DNA from: an uncultured Clostridium sp.
GTDB lineage: Bacteria; Bacillota; Clostridia; TANB77; CAG-465
Length of the DNA: 9,264 bases
Assembly (NCBI GenBank): GCA_905204915.1
Contig: CAJLBR010000044.1
Coordinates: 1 to 9,264, forward strand
Reading direction: 5' to 3'
A program made the position numbers and the translations under genes. Each line of letters starts with the position of its first letter. The stretch's first letter is position 1. Shown piece by piece: positions 1 to 5,838 of this stretch. Below the pieces are notes generated by a model, which did no database searches, was not told the origin of the DNA, and was given only the letters and a program-made list of their open reading frames with translations.

Positions 1-262
1 CTCCTTCACGATCGGGGTCGGTTGCTATATATACTTTTGATTTTCCCTTAGCTTTAGATTTTATTTCTTTTACAATTTTAGTTTTTCCCCTCATTGTAAT
101 ATATTGAGGTTTAAAATTATCCTCTACGTCTACTGCCAGTTTACTTACTGGAAGATCTATTATATGTCCTTGTGAAGCTATTACTTCATATTCCTTTCCT
201 AAATATTTTTCTATAGTTTTAGCTTTTGATGGAGATTCCACTATTACTAATTTATCAGCCAC
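1..262 (-). CDS. topA: DNA topoisomerase I, N-terminal part (partial)
   Basis: Type IA topoisomerase that relaxes negatively supercoiled DNA by single-strand cleavage through an active-site tyrosine (outside this window). The 87 visible codons cover the start of the TOPRIM domain: the [12 protein letters not shown] motif at residues 6-17 carries the metal-binding Glu, and the fragment ends in ATDPDREG, the DxDxE metal-binding motif. Both are hallmarks of TopA. The start is GTG at 262-260: an AAAGG ribosome binding site lies about 10 bases upstream, and the nearest ATG (271-269) is followed two codons later by TAA. The coding frame runs off the window at base 1, so the cleavage domains and zinc-ribbon tail cannot be seen. 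It lies downstream of spoIIP in the same direction but has its own promoter. Identity is secure. Confidence 0.96.
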   Translation of the reverse strand, partial: MADKLVIVESPSKAKTIEKYLGKEYEVIASQGHIIDLPVSKLAVDVEDNFKPQYITMRGKTKIVKEIKSKAKGKSKVYIATDPDREG

Positions 263-295
263 TTAAATCATACCTTTCTTAAAAACCGTTTTCAG

Positions 296-324
296 ATTAT
301 ATCACAATTTTTTTTTACTATCAA
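296..324 (-). promoter_or_regulatory. Sigma-A type promoter for topA
   Basis: On the minus strand TTGATA (324-319) and TATAAT (301-296) are separated by 17 bases, with an extended -10 TG just upstream (TGTGATATAAT at 306-296). Predicted transcription start is about 289, leaving a leader of about 27 bases before the GTG. The -35 hexamer contains the TGA stop codon of spoIIP (323-321), so the housekeeping gene is uncoupled from the sporulation gene in front of it. Confidence 0.75.
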
Positions 325-1478
325 TCTTTATACATTATATTAAGTAAATTTGTCAAGCACCTTGTTGCATAAAAAGCTTCATCAAAAGTATTTCCAGAAG
401 CTCCTACTTCTATTAAAATGGAATATTTATTTAAATCTTGATTATATACAGAATTTCTAATTATCATTGGCCTAAATAGTCCCGGGTATACCTCGTCAGC
501 TATGTATTGTAATTTTAGTGCTAATTTTAAATTTTCTTCATAATAAGGATTGGATTCATCATCATATCCAACACCAATTACAAACATACACTGTGCCACA
601 TCAACACCATTAATATTTACTGAAGGTGCAAAGTCTAAGTCTTCAATAGCATCTCTATGTAAATCAATTGAAAGTCCATATCCAGGATTTCTTGACAGAG
701 CTTCTTGGACTGTTATTCTAGATCTTGAATAAGCACTATCATATGTTCCGTAATCATGTGGAGTTGTATTGTGCGTTACATTAAATCCTTTATTACTTAA
801 ATTATTTTTAAATTCATTTGCTACCGCTAACATGTTATAATTTGCATCACGGGATCTTCTTACTCCAGAATATTCAAACTGATATTCTTCAGAATTAGCA
901 TAACTTTCAGAAGTATGTGTATTATAAATTAAAATTTTATCACTAGATTTCGTTAAATTTACAACACCTTCTACTAATTTTTTATAATCAATATCTCTTT
1001 TTCTTGAATAGTTTAATATTCTAATATTTTCCATACTAATTCTTTGTAAATTTTCTCCATTTTCAGTAATTTCAAAATTTATATTTTTACCAGCAAATAC
1101 ACTTACATCATTTTTATCTTCTGCTAAAGCATCAATTTTTCTCAAATTATCTTCTTTTGTAGGATTGACCTCTTCCTTAATTTCTTCATGCTTTGCACCA
1201 ACTAAGTAATTTTTTACATTAAATATACCATTCATTGCAACCATTTCTTTCATTCCAAAGTTAAATTCTTCAGTTAATCTAAAATTAGTTGCAAGGTTCA
1301 AAATTCCTTTAGGAATCTTTACAATTTTTTGAAATAATCCCAAAGCTAGTACTATTACAAAAAATATAAAAATCTTAAAAATATTATCAGTAAATTTTAA
1401 AAACAAATTCTTAATATTAAAATCCTTTTTACCCCAAATACTATTTCTTTTAGATAAAAAAGCAACCGTAACTTTCAT
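321..1478 (-). CDS. spoIIP: Stage II sporulation protein P (SpoIIP), peptidoglycan hydrolase
   Basis: SpoIIP is the membrane-anchored cell wall hydrolase (amidase and endopeptidase activity) of the SpoIID-SpoIIM-SpoIIP engulfment machine, acting in the mother cell at the septal membrane to thin peptidoglycan and drive engulfment. The 385 residues fit the family (about 400 in Bacillus subtilis). A short basic N-terminus is followed by one hydrophobic helix at about 34-50, a low-complexity linker to about 175, then the catalytic domain: NTHTSE at 186-191, the DLHRD motif at 272-276 and IEVGASGNT at 356-364. The conserved His and Glu of these motifs are the expected metal ligands and catalytic residues. 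The ATG at 1478 has AGAGGTAG about 8 bases upstream. It follows the DivIVA-like gene by 50 bases with no terminator between, so readthrough from that promoter is possible; in Bacillus the gene is sigma-E controlled, but I saw no convincing sigma-E site here. Confidence 0.93.
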   Translation of the reverse strand: MKVTVAFLSKRNSIWGKKDFNIKNLFLKFTDNIFKIFIFFVIVLALGLFQKIVKIPKGILNLATNFRLTEEFNFGMKEMVAMNGIFNVKNYLVGAKHEEIKEEVNPTKEDNLRKIDALAEDKNDVSVFAGKNINFEITENGENLQRISMENIRILNYSRKRDIDYKKLVEGVVNLTKSSDKILIYNTHTSESYANSEEYQFEYSGVRRSRDANYNMLAVANEFKNNLSNKGFNVTHNTTPHDYGTYDSAYSRSRITVQEALSRNPGYGLSIDLHRDAIEDLDFAPSVNINGVDVAQCMFVIGVGYDDESNPYYEENLKLALKLQYIADEVYPGLFRPMIIRNSVYNQDLNKYSILIEVGASGNTFDEAFYATRCLTNLLNIMYKD

Positions 1479-1528
1479 AAAACAACTACCTCTTGTTTTA
1501 TTTATATTACGGTTATAATAATTTATTA

Positions 1529-1948
1529 CTAATCAAGTAATGTATTCATTTCATTACTATATTTATCTAATAATCTTATTGTTTTTTCTTTCAAGTCAAT
1601 TACTTCTTTTTTCATATCTAGTAATTTTTCCCTTTCCATTTCAATTAAATTTTCGATTCTTTCTTTTTCTGCAAAAGATTCAGTTCTAGCATTTTCAATA
1701 ATTTTTTTTGCTTGGTCTTCTGCAGTTATAAGTGCATTGGCTACTTTTTCTTGTTTTTCAACGTAGTCACTTTCATATCTTTCTAATTTTCTTTTCACAA
1801 TAGTCAGCTCGTTTGCCACTCTGTTAGATTCTGATTTTTCAGCTTGTAACTTGCTTTCATAATCAGCTTTAATGGCTTTGATGTATTCTTCAACCTCTTT
1901 TTTGTCATACCCAAACATCTCACTATTAAACTTCTTCTCGTTCTCCAT
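1529..1948 (-). CDS. DivIVA-domain coiled-coil protein
   Basis: A 139-residue soluble protein. The N-terminus (about residues 6-30, with FGYDKKEVEEYI at 12-23) matches the short DivIVA N-terminal motif that binds curved membrane or serves as the lipid-facing head in DivIVA/GpsB-type proteins. Nearly everything from about residue 27 onward is charged heptad-rich coiled coil with no transmembrane segment. Family members mark poles and septa or guide cell wall synthesis; this one is shorter than classical DivIVA (about 160-230 residues), and GpsB or a generic DivIVA-domain protein are alternatives, so no gene symbol is given. The ATG at 1948 is preceded by GGAGGT at ideal spacing. It is the first gene of a minus-strand unit with spoIIP 50 bases downstream, an arrangement that would fit a role at the division or sporulation septum (inference). 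Confidence 0.8.
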   Translation of the reverse strand: MENEKKFNSEMFGYDKKEVEEYIKAIKADYESKLQAEKSESNRVANELTIVKRKLERYESDYVEKQEKVANALITAEDQAKKIIENARTESFAEKERIENLIEMEREKLLDMKKEVIDLKEKTIRLLDKYSNEMNTLLD

Positions 1949-1986
1949 CTAATACTACCTCCACTATTTGTATGTTTGTTTTTTAG

Positions 1987-2015
1987 ATTATATCAAAAAT
2001 TTTGTTCAATTTCAA
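1987..2015 (-). promoter_or_regulatory. Sigma-A type promoter for the DivIVA-like gene
   Basis: TTGAAA (2015-2010) and TATAAT (1992-1987) on the minus strand, 17-base spacer, with an extended -10 TGA just before TATAAT. It lies about 40 bases upstream of the DivIVA-like ATG and would fire away from spoVAC. No second promoter is evident before spoIIP, so it may also feed that gene. Confidence 0.75.
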
Positions 2016-2066
2016 CTTTTTTAATATTATTTACAAAATTTGCAAATAATATTTTTGGTGATAATT

Positions 2067-2525
2067 ATGAATGAAAATATTGCAATGAATGATCAAGAAT
2101 ATTCAGACTACGTGAATGAAATGGCAAAAAAGAGTCCGATTACAAAAAATATATTTTGGGCATTTTTAGTTGGTGGAATAATATGCATGATTGGTCAACT
2201 TATAATTGACATTTCAATGCATTTTGGAGTTTCAAAAGATGATGCTGCAACTATATGTACAATAATATTAATCTTTTTAGGAGCATTTTTGACAGCTATT
2301 AATGTATATTCTAAACTTGGAAAAGTTGCTGGAGCTGGTTCAACAGTTCCAATAACAGGATTTTCAAATTCAATTGTAGCTCCTGCTATCGAGTTTAAGA
2401 TGGAAGGATATGTTCTAGGTTTAGGATCAAATATGTTTAAAGTTGCAGGGCCAGTTTTAGTTTATGGTATCACGTCTTCTGTAATAATTGGTTTTATATA
2501 TTGGTTAATTAAATTATTTATTTAA
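2067..2525 (+). CDS. spoVAC: Stage V sporulation protein AC (SpoVAC)
   Basis: Integral membrane protein of the SpoVA channel in the inner forespore/spore membrane, needed for dipicolinic acid uptake during sporulation and its release in germination; Bacillus SpoVAC behaves as a mechanosensitive channel. Starting at ATG 2067 it has 152 residues, close to the Bacillus protein (150). A short polar N-terminus ending in KKSPITKN is followed by hydrophobic segments, the GGIICMIGQLIID signature, the AGAGSTVPITGFSNS motif and a final hydrophobic helix. The open frame extends 27 bases upstream to a TTG, but the ATG has GGTGAT 5-10 bases in front and gives the typical N-terminus. First gene of spoVACDE. 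A weak sigma-G-like match lies at 2021-2051 (TTAATA, 18 bases, AATAATA) but would leave a leader of only about 9 bases, so it is not listed as a promoter. Confidence 0.93.
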   Translation: MNENIAMNDQEYSDYVNEMAKKSPITKNIFWAFLVGGIICMIGQLIIDISMHFGVSKDDAATICTIILIFLGAFLTAINVYSKLGKVAGAGSTVPITGFSNSIVAPAIEFKMEGYVLGLGSNMFKVAGPVLVYGITSSVIIGFIYWLIKLFI

Positions 2526-2542
2526 TGGCTAAGGAGGATAAT

Positions 2543-3559
2543 ATGAGAGTTGGTAAACAGTCAATAAGGTTAGTTAATACACCTAAAATATTAGATACAA
2601 GTAGTATTGTTGGTCCAAAAGAATTTGCTGGACCACTTAGTTCTTATTTTGATTTACATGTAGATGACGTCTTTTTGGGAGAAAAAAGTTTTGAAAAAGG
2701 TGAAAGTCATATGATGAATGTATGTATAAATCATCTTTTATCTAAAAATGGATTTACGCCTCAAGATATAGATTATATTTTTGCAGGTGACCTTTTAAAT
2801 CAATGTATATCTTCTGGTTACTGTATAAGAGATTTTAACATTCCATTTTTCGGCTTATATGGAGCATGTTCTACATTTTGCGAAAGCTTAACTCTAGCTT
2901 CTCTTTTTATTGAAGCTGGATTTGCAAAAAAGGTAATAGCAGCTACATCTTCACATTTTTGTAGTGCCGAAAGACAGTTTAGAATGCCACTTGAACATGG
3001 AAATCAGATGAGTCCAACAGGACAATGTACAGTTACCGCTTCAGGTTCTGCAATGGTTGTACCTAAAGATACTACAAGTGGAGGTCCATATGTCACATAT
3101 GTTACACCAGGAAAAATTGTAGATATGGGTATAAAAGATATGACAAACATGGGAGGCGCTATGGCTCCAGCAGCTTTTGATACTATATACACACATTTTA
3201 AAGATACAGGTAGAAATCCCAATTATTACGACAAAATAATTACTGGTGATTTGGGAATACTAGGATCTGAAATTTTGGTAGATTTATTTTCAAAACAAGG
3301 ATTTGACATTTCAAGTGTTCATGAAGATTGTGGTGCAATAATATATGACAATGAAGCTCAAGATACGCATTCAGGTGGTAGTGGATGTGGATGTATGGCA
3401 AGTGTTTTTAGCGGATATTTTTATGAACAATTAAAAACAAAAAAATTAAATAAAGTTTTAGTAGTTGCAACAGGAGCTCTAATGAGTCCCGTATCTTCAA
3501 TGCAAGGTGAATCTATACCATCAATTGCACATGCCGTTGCAATAGAAAATGAGGTGTAA
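2543..3559 (+). CDS. spoVAD: Stage V sporulation protein AD (SpoVAD), DPA-binding
   Basis: Thiolase-fold protein of the SpoVA complex that binds dipicolinic acid directly and sits on the inner-membrane SpoVA channel of the forespore. From ATG 2543 it is 338 residues, the same as Bacillus SpoVAD. Visible landmarks are VGPKEFAGPL (23-32), AGDLLNQ (81-87), the thiolase-like GACST with Cys109 (107-111), ATSSH followed by AERQFR (134-147), TGDL (234-237), GGSGCGC (278-284) and ATGALMSP (309-316). It lacks membrane segments. An upstream in-frame ATG at 2525 overlaps the spoVAC stop, but the strong AAGGAGG at 2531-2537 lies inside that extension and 5 bases before ATG 2543, which is therefore the start. 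Middle gene of the operon, 17 bases after spoVAC. Confidence 0.96.
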   Translation: MRVGKQSIRLVNTPKILDTSSIVGPKEFAGPLSSYFDLHVDDVFLGEKSFEKGESHMMNVCINHLLSKNGFTPQDIDYIFAGDLLNQCISSGYCIRDFNIPFFGLYGACSTFCESLTLASLFIEAGFAKKVIAATSSHFCSAERQFRMPLEHGNQMSPTGQCTVTASGSAMVVPKDTTSGGPYVTYVTPGKIVDMGIKDMTNMGGAMAPAAFDTIYTHFKDTGRNPNYYDKIITGDLGILGSEILVDLFSKQGFDISSVHEDCGAIIYDNEAQDTHSGGSGCGCMASVFSGYFYEQLKTKKLNKVLVVATGALMSPVSSMQGESIPSIAHAVAIENEV

Positions 3560-3561
3560 AA

Positions 3562-3927
3562 ATGGATATATTTATGGAATATTTAAAAGTTTTTATAACA
3601 GGCGGAATTATTTGTACCATTGGTCAAATTTTGATTGATAAGACAAAACTAACACCTGCTAGAATTTTGGTATTGTTTGTTACTTTAGGAGCCATATTTA
3701 CATCGATTGGAATATATCAACATGTAGTAGATTTTGGTGGTGCTGGAGCTACAGTTCCAATATCTGGCTTTGGATATTCACTTGCAAAAGGTGTTATGAA
3801 AGAAGTAGATGAAGTAGGATTTTTGGGAATATTTATAGGTGGTGTTAAAGCTACATCAGCCGGCATAGCAGCTGCTGTTGTATTTGGATATCTTGCTTCA
3901 TTATTTGCAAAACCTACTATAAAATAA
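3562..3927 (+). CDS. spoVAE: Stage V sporulation protein AE (SpoVAE, SpoVAEb type)
   Basis: Third membrane subunit of the SpoVA dipicolinic acid channel. The 121 residues hold several hydrophobic helices with GGIICTIGQILID near residues 14-26 and GGAGATVPISGFGYS in the middle. These two motifs are clearly related to those in SpoVAC upstream, as expected since both belong to the same SpoVA membrane protein family. The ATG follows the spoVAD stop after two bases, and its GAGGTG ribosome binding site lies within the last codons and stop of spoVAD, so the two are translationally linked. spoVAA, spoVAB and spoVAF are absent here, as is usual in Clostridia where C-D-E form the core operon. No clear terminator follows; a small AT palindrome lies at 3928-3943. 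Confidence 0.93.
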   Translation: MDIFMEYLKVFITGGIICTIGQILIDKTKLTPARILVLFVTLGAIFTSIGIYQHVVDFGGAGATVPISGFGYSLAKGVMKEVDEVGFLGIFIGGVKATSAGIAAAVVFGYLASLFAKPTIK

Positions 3928-3939
3928 TTGTAAATTATT

Positions 3940-3964
3940 ACAAGCTAAATATATGCATAAGTTA
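3940..3964 (+). promoter_or_regulatory. Possible mother-cell (sigma-K/sigma-E) promoter for the coat gene pair
   Basis: CATAAGTTA at 3956-3964 matches the sigma-K -10 consensus CATANNNTA exactly and partly matches the sigma-E consensus. An AC dinucleotide at 3940-3941 could be the sigma-K -35, although the 14-base gap is slightly shorter than usual. A start near 3971 gives a leader of about 46 bases to the coat gene ATG. Coat-type genes downstream make a mother-cell sigma factor plausible, but short AT-rich matches can be chance. Confidence 0.4.
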
Positions 3965-4016
3965 AGTTTTTTAGCTAATAATAATTATGTATGATTTAAA
4001 AGGAGGTATTTATTTT

Positions 4017-4199
4017 ATGGATAATTTAAATCAAATTGAAATTCAAAACATAAGACACATATGTGGTCACTCAACTAATTTTTGCGATAAAATTGCTTAT
4101 TTTAAAACATTAACTGATGATCAAAACTTGGTGCAAGTTTATGATGAACTTTGTAATGAACTTACAGGGTTAAAATCTAAACTTTGCAACATGCTTTAA
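4017..4199 (+). CDS. Small spore-coat-associated protein (60 aa), cysteine-rich
   Basis: A 60-residue soluble protein resembling short clostridial proteins found beside CotF-like coat genes; the LNQIEIQNIRHI segment at 4-15 is reminiscent of them. It looks fully helical and has four cysteines (16, 23, 46 and 57), which may form disulfides in the assembled coat (inference). Start chosen at ATG 4017 because AAGGAGGT lies 9 bases upstream; an in-frame ATG at 3987 would place that ribosome binding site inside the gene. It is followed after 14 bases by the CotF-like gene, and the two share one promoter and terminator. The coat role rests on family resemblance and context, not on an experiment I can point to. 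Confidence 0.7.
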   Translation: MDNLNQIEIQNIRHICGHSTNFCDKIAYFKTLTDDQNLVQVYDELCNELTGLKSKLCNML

Positions 4200-4213
4200 G
4201 GAGGTGTCTTGTA

Positions 4214-4459
4214 ATGGATGAAAAAATGTCTGTAAATGATACACTATCATGTTTAAATTCTACAATAACACTTTTGGAATACACAATTGAACAATCTAAT
4301 AATAAAAACTTTAGAGATTCAATTGTTGATGCTAGAAATAAATTAGAAGATATTCAATGGGAACTTTATTTAATAGCAAAACAAAAGGGTTATTATGTAC
4401 CTGCTGCCCCTGCAGGTCAAGCAGATATTGATCAAGTAAAACAATCAATATCTAAATAA
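4214..4459 (+). CDS. CotF-family spore coat protein (81 aa)
   Basis: Small helical protein of the coat F (CotF-like) family, expected to be made in the mother cell and deposited in the spore coat. Evidence is the N-terminal VNDTLSCLNSTI segment (7-18) and the C-terminal signature WELYLIAKQKGYYVPA (49-64) followed by a short AAPAGQADIDQVKQ tail, both characteristic of clostridial CotF-like proteins. The start is ATG 4214, preceded by AAGGAGGTG that overlaps the stop of the upstream coat gene; an in-frame ATG at 4184 lies inside the upstream gene and lacks a ribosome binding site. Second gene of the pair, followed immediately by a strong terminator. It has a single cysteine (13). Confidence 0.8.
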   Translation: MDEKMSVNDTLSCLNSTITLLEYTIEQSNNKNFRDSIVDARNKLEDIQWELYLIAKQKGYYVPAAPAGQADIDQVKQSISK

Positions 4460-4461
4460 AT

Positions 4462-4500
4462 AAAATACTAGGACATATTTTAATGTCCTAGTATTTTTTA
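4462..4500. terminator. Strong bidirectional rho-independent terminator
   Basis: A 15-base-pair perfect stem (4462-4476 with 4483-4497), loop of six, begins in an A run and ends in a T run, so it can stop transcription on both strands. It separates the coat genes from the convergent mrnC unit. The stop codon of the minus-strand gene (4500-4498) directly adjoins the right arm. Confidence 0.9.
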
Positions 4501-4959
4501 TAAAACCATATCATCTTCTCTACTCTTAGATTTTTTACTTACAGTTCTAGTCTTTGTTTGAGGTCTAATAACTTTTTTTACTGCTCTTACACCCTTTTGT
4601 CTTTGAGCTTTATTTATCATTGGGTTAAGTACATATTTTATGAAATATTCTATATACATATTTCTAGCTTCTGCTTTTCCTATTTTTTTCTTAGGACCAT
4701 TAGAATCTGTTGTACTTATTTCAAAAAATTCACCATCATCATATAATAATTGCTTTTGACCATCTGTAAAGATTACTCTATATGAATCATCAGATAAATC
4801 AATTTCTTCCATTTTATTAAGGAACTGTGTACTTTCAACAGCAGATGCTATTTCTTCTTTTGATAATTCCTTATTTTCTTTTGATGCCTTAGAAACAATA
4901 TCCTCTAAGTAAGAATCTCTTTTAGGAGCTTCATTATTTACATTATTTTCATTTGCCAT
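4498..4959 (-). CDS. Hypothetical protein downstream of mrnC (153 aa)
   Basis: I do not recognise this protein. It is soluble, with no signal peptide or membrane segment, and looks three-part: an acidic, probably disordered N-terminus (1-55), a compact middle (about 58-115) with SYRVIFTDGQKQLLYDDGEF at 59-78 and an aromatic helix MYIEYFIKYVLNP at 101-113, and a very basic Lys/Arg tail (about 117-148) ending in an acidic EDDMVL. Such a tail suggests RNA, DNA or ribosome contact (inference). The ATG at 4959 lies one base after the mrnC stop, and its GAGGTGAT ribosome binding site is within mrnC, so it is coexpressed and probably translationally coupled. That hints at a link to rRNA processing but does not show it. 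Confidence 0.7.
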   Translation of the reverse strand: MANENNVNNEAPKRDSYLEDIVSKASKENKELSKEEIASAVESTQFLNKMEEIDLSDDSYRVIFTDGQKQLLYDDGEFFEISTTDSNGPKKKIGKAEARNMYIEYFIKYVLNPMINKAQRQKGVRAVKKVIRPQTKTRTVSKKSKSREDDMVL

Positions 4960-4960
4960 T

Positions 4961-5365
4961 TTACATCACCTCATTTAATTTTTTTATAGATTCTTTAACT
5001 ATGAAATCTAATCTTTCATTTTCCTTTTTTACATATAAGTATCCTAACAAAGCCTCAAATCCTGTAGCCTTTTTATAATTTACTACATCTACATTTTTAG
5101 ATACAGATGGAATATGTGTATTTCTTCCTCTTTTGTAAACTTGTACTTCTTCTTCATTTAACAGATCAAAAATTAAATCTATAGTTTTAGATTGTGCTTT
5201 TGCACTGACATACTTAATAGATTTAACATGTAATTTCCCAGTTTGTTCATTGCTTAAAGATGCTAAATAAGATCTTATATATACATTATAAACAGCATCT
5301 CCTATAAAAGCTAATGTTTGGGACGATACCTTCTGTAAATCAATATTTTTAATATATTCTTCCAT
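4961..5365 (-). CDS. mrnC: Mini-ribonuclease III (MrnC)
   Basis: Endoribonuclease that matures 23S rRNA ends by cutting double-stranded precursor stems; it is a dimer built from an RNase III catalytic domain without the dsRNA-binding domain. The 134 residues carry LAFIGDAVYNVYIR (18-31), whose Asp23 corresponds to the catalytic acidic residue in Bacillus, RGRN (79-82), and KNVDVVNYKKATGFEALLGYLY (90-111) with the second acidic site at Glu104. Length fits the family (about 130-145). The ATG at 5365 is preceded by GAGG about 7 bases upstream. It is first in a two-gene unit; unlike many Firmicutes, cysS does not precede it, since a divergent promoter region follows immediately. Transcription ends at the bidirectional terminator at 4462-4500. 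Confidence 0.94.
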   Translation of the reverse strand: MEEYIKNIDLQKVSSQTLAFIGDAVYNVYIRSYLASLSNEQTGKLHVKSIKYVSAKAQSKTIDLIFDLLNEEEVQVYKRGRNTHIPSVSKNVDVVNYKKATGFEALLGYLYVKKENERLDFIVKESIKKLNEVM

Positions 5366-5390
5366 TACTTTTCCTCGTTTATATGCTTAT

Positions 5391-5419
5391 ATTATAACTT
5401 ATTTTGATAAAATTTGCAA
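5391..5419 (-). promoter_or_regulatory. Sigma-A type promoter for mrnC
   Basis: TTGCAA (5419-5414) and TATAAT (5396-5391) on the minus strand with a 17-base spacer, predicted start near 5384, about 19 bases before the ATG. This leader holds the GAGG ribosome binding site and little else. It is back to back with the plus-strand promoter at 5446-5474, the two -35 elements being 26 bases apart. Confidence 0.7.
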
Positions 5420-5445
5420 TAAAATAAGCAAATTTGGAATTAATA

Positions 5446-5474
5446 TTGTATTTTTTTAATTCATATGTTAATAT
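5446..5474 (+). promoter_or_regulatory. Sigma-A type promoter for the DUF4190-like gene
   Basis: TTGTAT (5446-5451) and TAATAT (5469-5474) with a 17-base spacer and an upstream TG (5466-5467) as extended -10. Start near 5481 gives a leader of about 22 bases holding AAGGAGG. The hexamers deviate more from consensus than the other promoters here. Confidence 0.55.
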
Positions 5475-5502
5475 ATATTTATTAGTATAAGGAGGAAACT
5501 TT

Positions 5503-5739
5503 ATGAATAATAACGGAAAAGCAACAGCTGGACTTGTGCTTGGTATTATTGGTATGATCGCTTGGCTTATCCCTCTTTTTGGATACCCTGTTAACATAGT
5601 TGGTATCATTTTGAGTGCTATTGGTAGAAAAAGTGAAAATAAATCAAAAGCCACAGTTGGTCTTGTTTTAAGTATTATAGGATTAGTTCTAACTCTTGGT
5701 AACTCAATTGCTGGAGTTATATTAGTTTTAAATTCTTAA
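5503..5739 (+). CDS. Small DUF4190-like membrane protein (78 aa)
   Basis: A small integral membrane protein of unknown function resembling DUF4190 proteins. It is built from two similar halves, each beginning with KAT-GLVL-IIG (residues 5-15 and 47-57), giving about three to four hydrophobic segments linked by a polar loop with basic residues (RKSENKSK, 42-49). Such proteins are common in Firmicutes and often stand alone; their role is not established. Start ATG 5503 has AAGGAGG seven bases upstream. It forms a single-gene unit between a promoter (5446-5474) and a terminator (5745-5779), with no obvious functional link to its neighbours. Confidence 0.75.
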   Translation: MNNNGKATAGLVLGIIGMIAWLIPLFGYPVNIVGIILSAIGRKSENKSKATVGLVLSIIGLVLTLGNSIAGVILVLNS

Positions 5740-5744
5740 ATAAA

Positions 5745-5779
5745 ATAATCTCTGAAAATAAAATTTCAGGGATTTTTTA
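5745..5779 (+). terminator. Rho-independent terminator after the DUF4190-like gene
   Basis: Eleven-pair stem (5747-5757 with 5764-5774, one G-U pair) and a six-base loop, followed by a T run to 5778. It ends the single-gene unit six bases past the stop codon. Confidence 0.85.
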
Positions 5780-5809
5780 TGCTTATTTTTTATAAAATCA
5801 TCTCAAATG

Positions 5810-5838
5810 TTGCAAACGTTTACATAATGTGATATAAT
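5810..5838 (+). promoter_or_regulatory. Sigma-A type promoter for the WG-repeat gene
   Basis: TTGCAA (5810-5815) and TATAAT (5833-5838), 17-base spacer, preceded by TGTGA that gives an extended -10. Start is expected near 5845, about 46 bases before the ATG at 5891. The operator-like palindrome at 5811-5824 covers the -35 and half of the spacer. Confidence 0.75.
5811..5824. promoter_or_regulatory. cre-like / LacI-family operator
   Basis: TGCAAACGTTTACA is a near-perfect 14-base palindrome (12 of 14 symmetric) with the central CG typical of LacI/GalR-family operators. It fits the CcpA cre consensus TGWAANCGNTNWCA at all but the third position. It overlaps the -35 element and spacer, so binding of CcpA or a related repressor would be expected to block transcription. 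Which regulator binds cannot be read from the DNA. Confidence 0.55.

Noticed and set aside
263..271. Two-codon minimal open frame (ATG ATT TAA) directly before the topA GTG
   Set aside because: The ribosome binding site is only one base from that ATG, too close to be used, and is ideally placed for the GTG; chance is the simpler explanation.
550..732. Plus-strand open frame opposite spoIIP
   Set aside because: Antisense to a confidently identified gene, with no ribosome binding site or family resemblance.
1479..1528. Sigma-E promoter directly before spoIIP
   Set aside because: No sequence with an acceptable match to both sigma-E boxes was found in the gap.
3004..3222. Minus-strand open frame inside spoVAD
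   Set aside because: Antisense shadow of a well-conserved gene.
3928..3943. TTGTAA-ATTA-TTACAA palindrome after spoVAE as a terminator
   Set aside because: The stem is short and AT-only and no T run follows it.
4558..4746. Plus-strand open frame opposite the gene downstream of mrnC
   Set aside because: Phe/Tyr/Ser-rich antisense translation with no start signal; the opposite strand has a coupled, ribosome-binding-site-led gene.
5379..5654. Minus-strand open frame across the mrnC promoter and the DUF4190-like gene
   Set aside because: It overlaps the promoter region and is antisense to a gene with a strong ribosome binding site and terminator.
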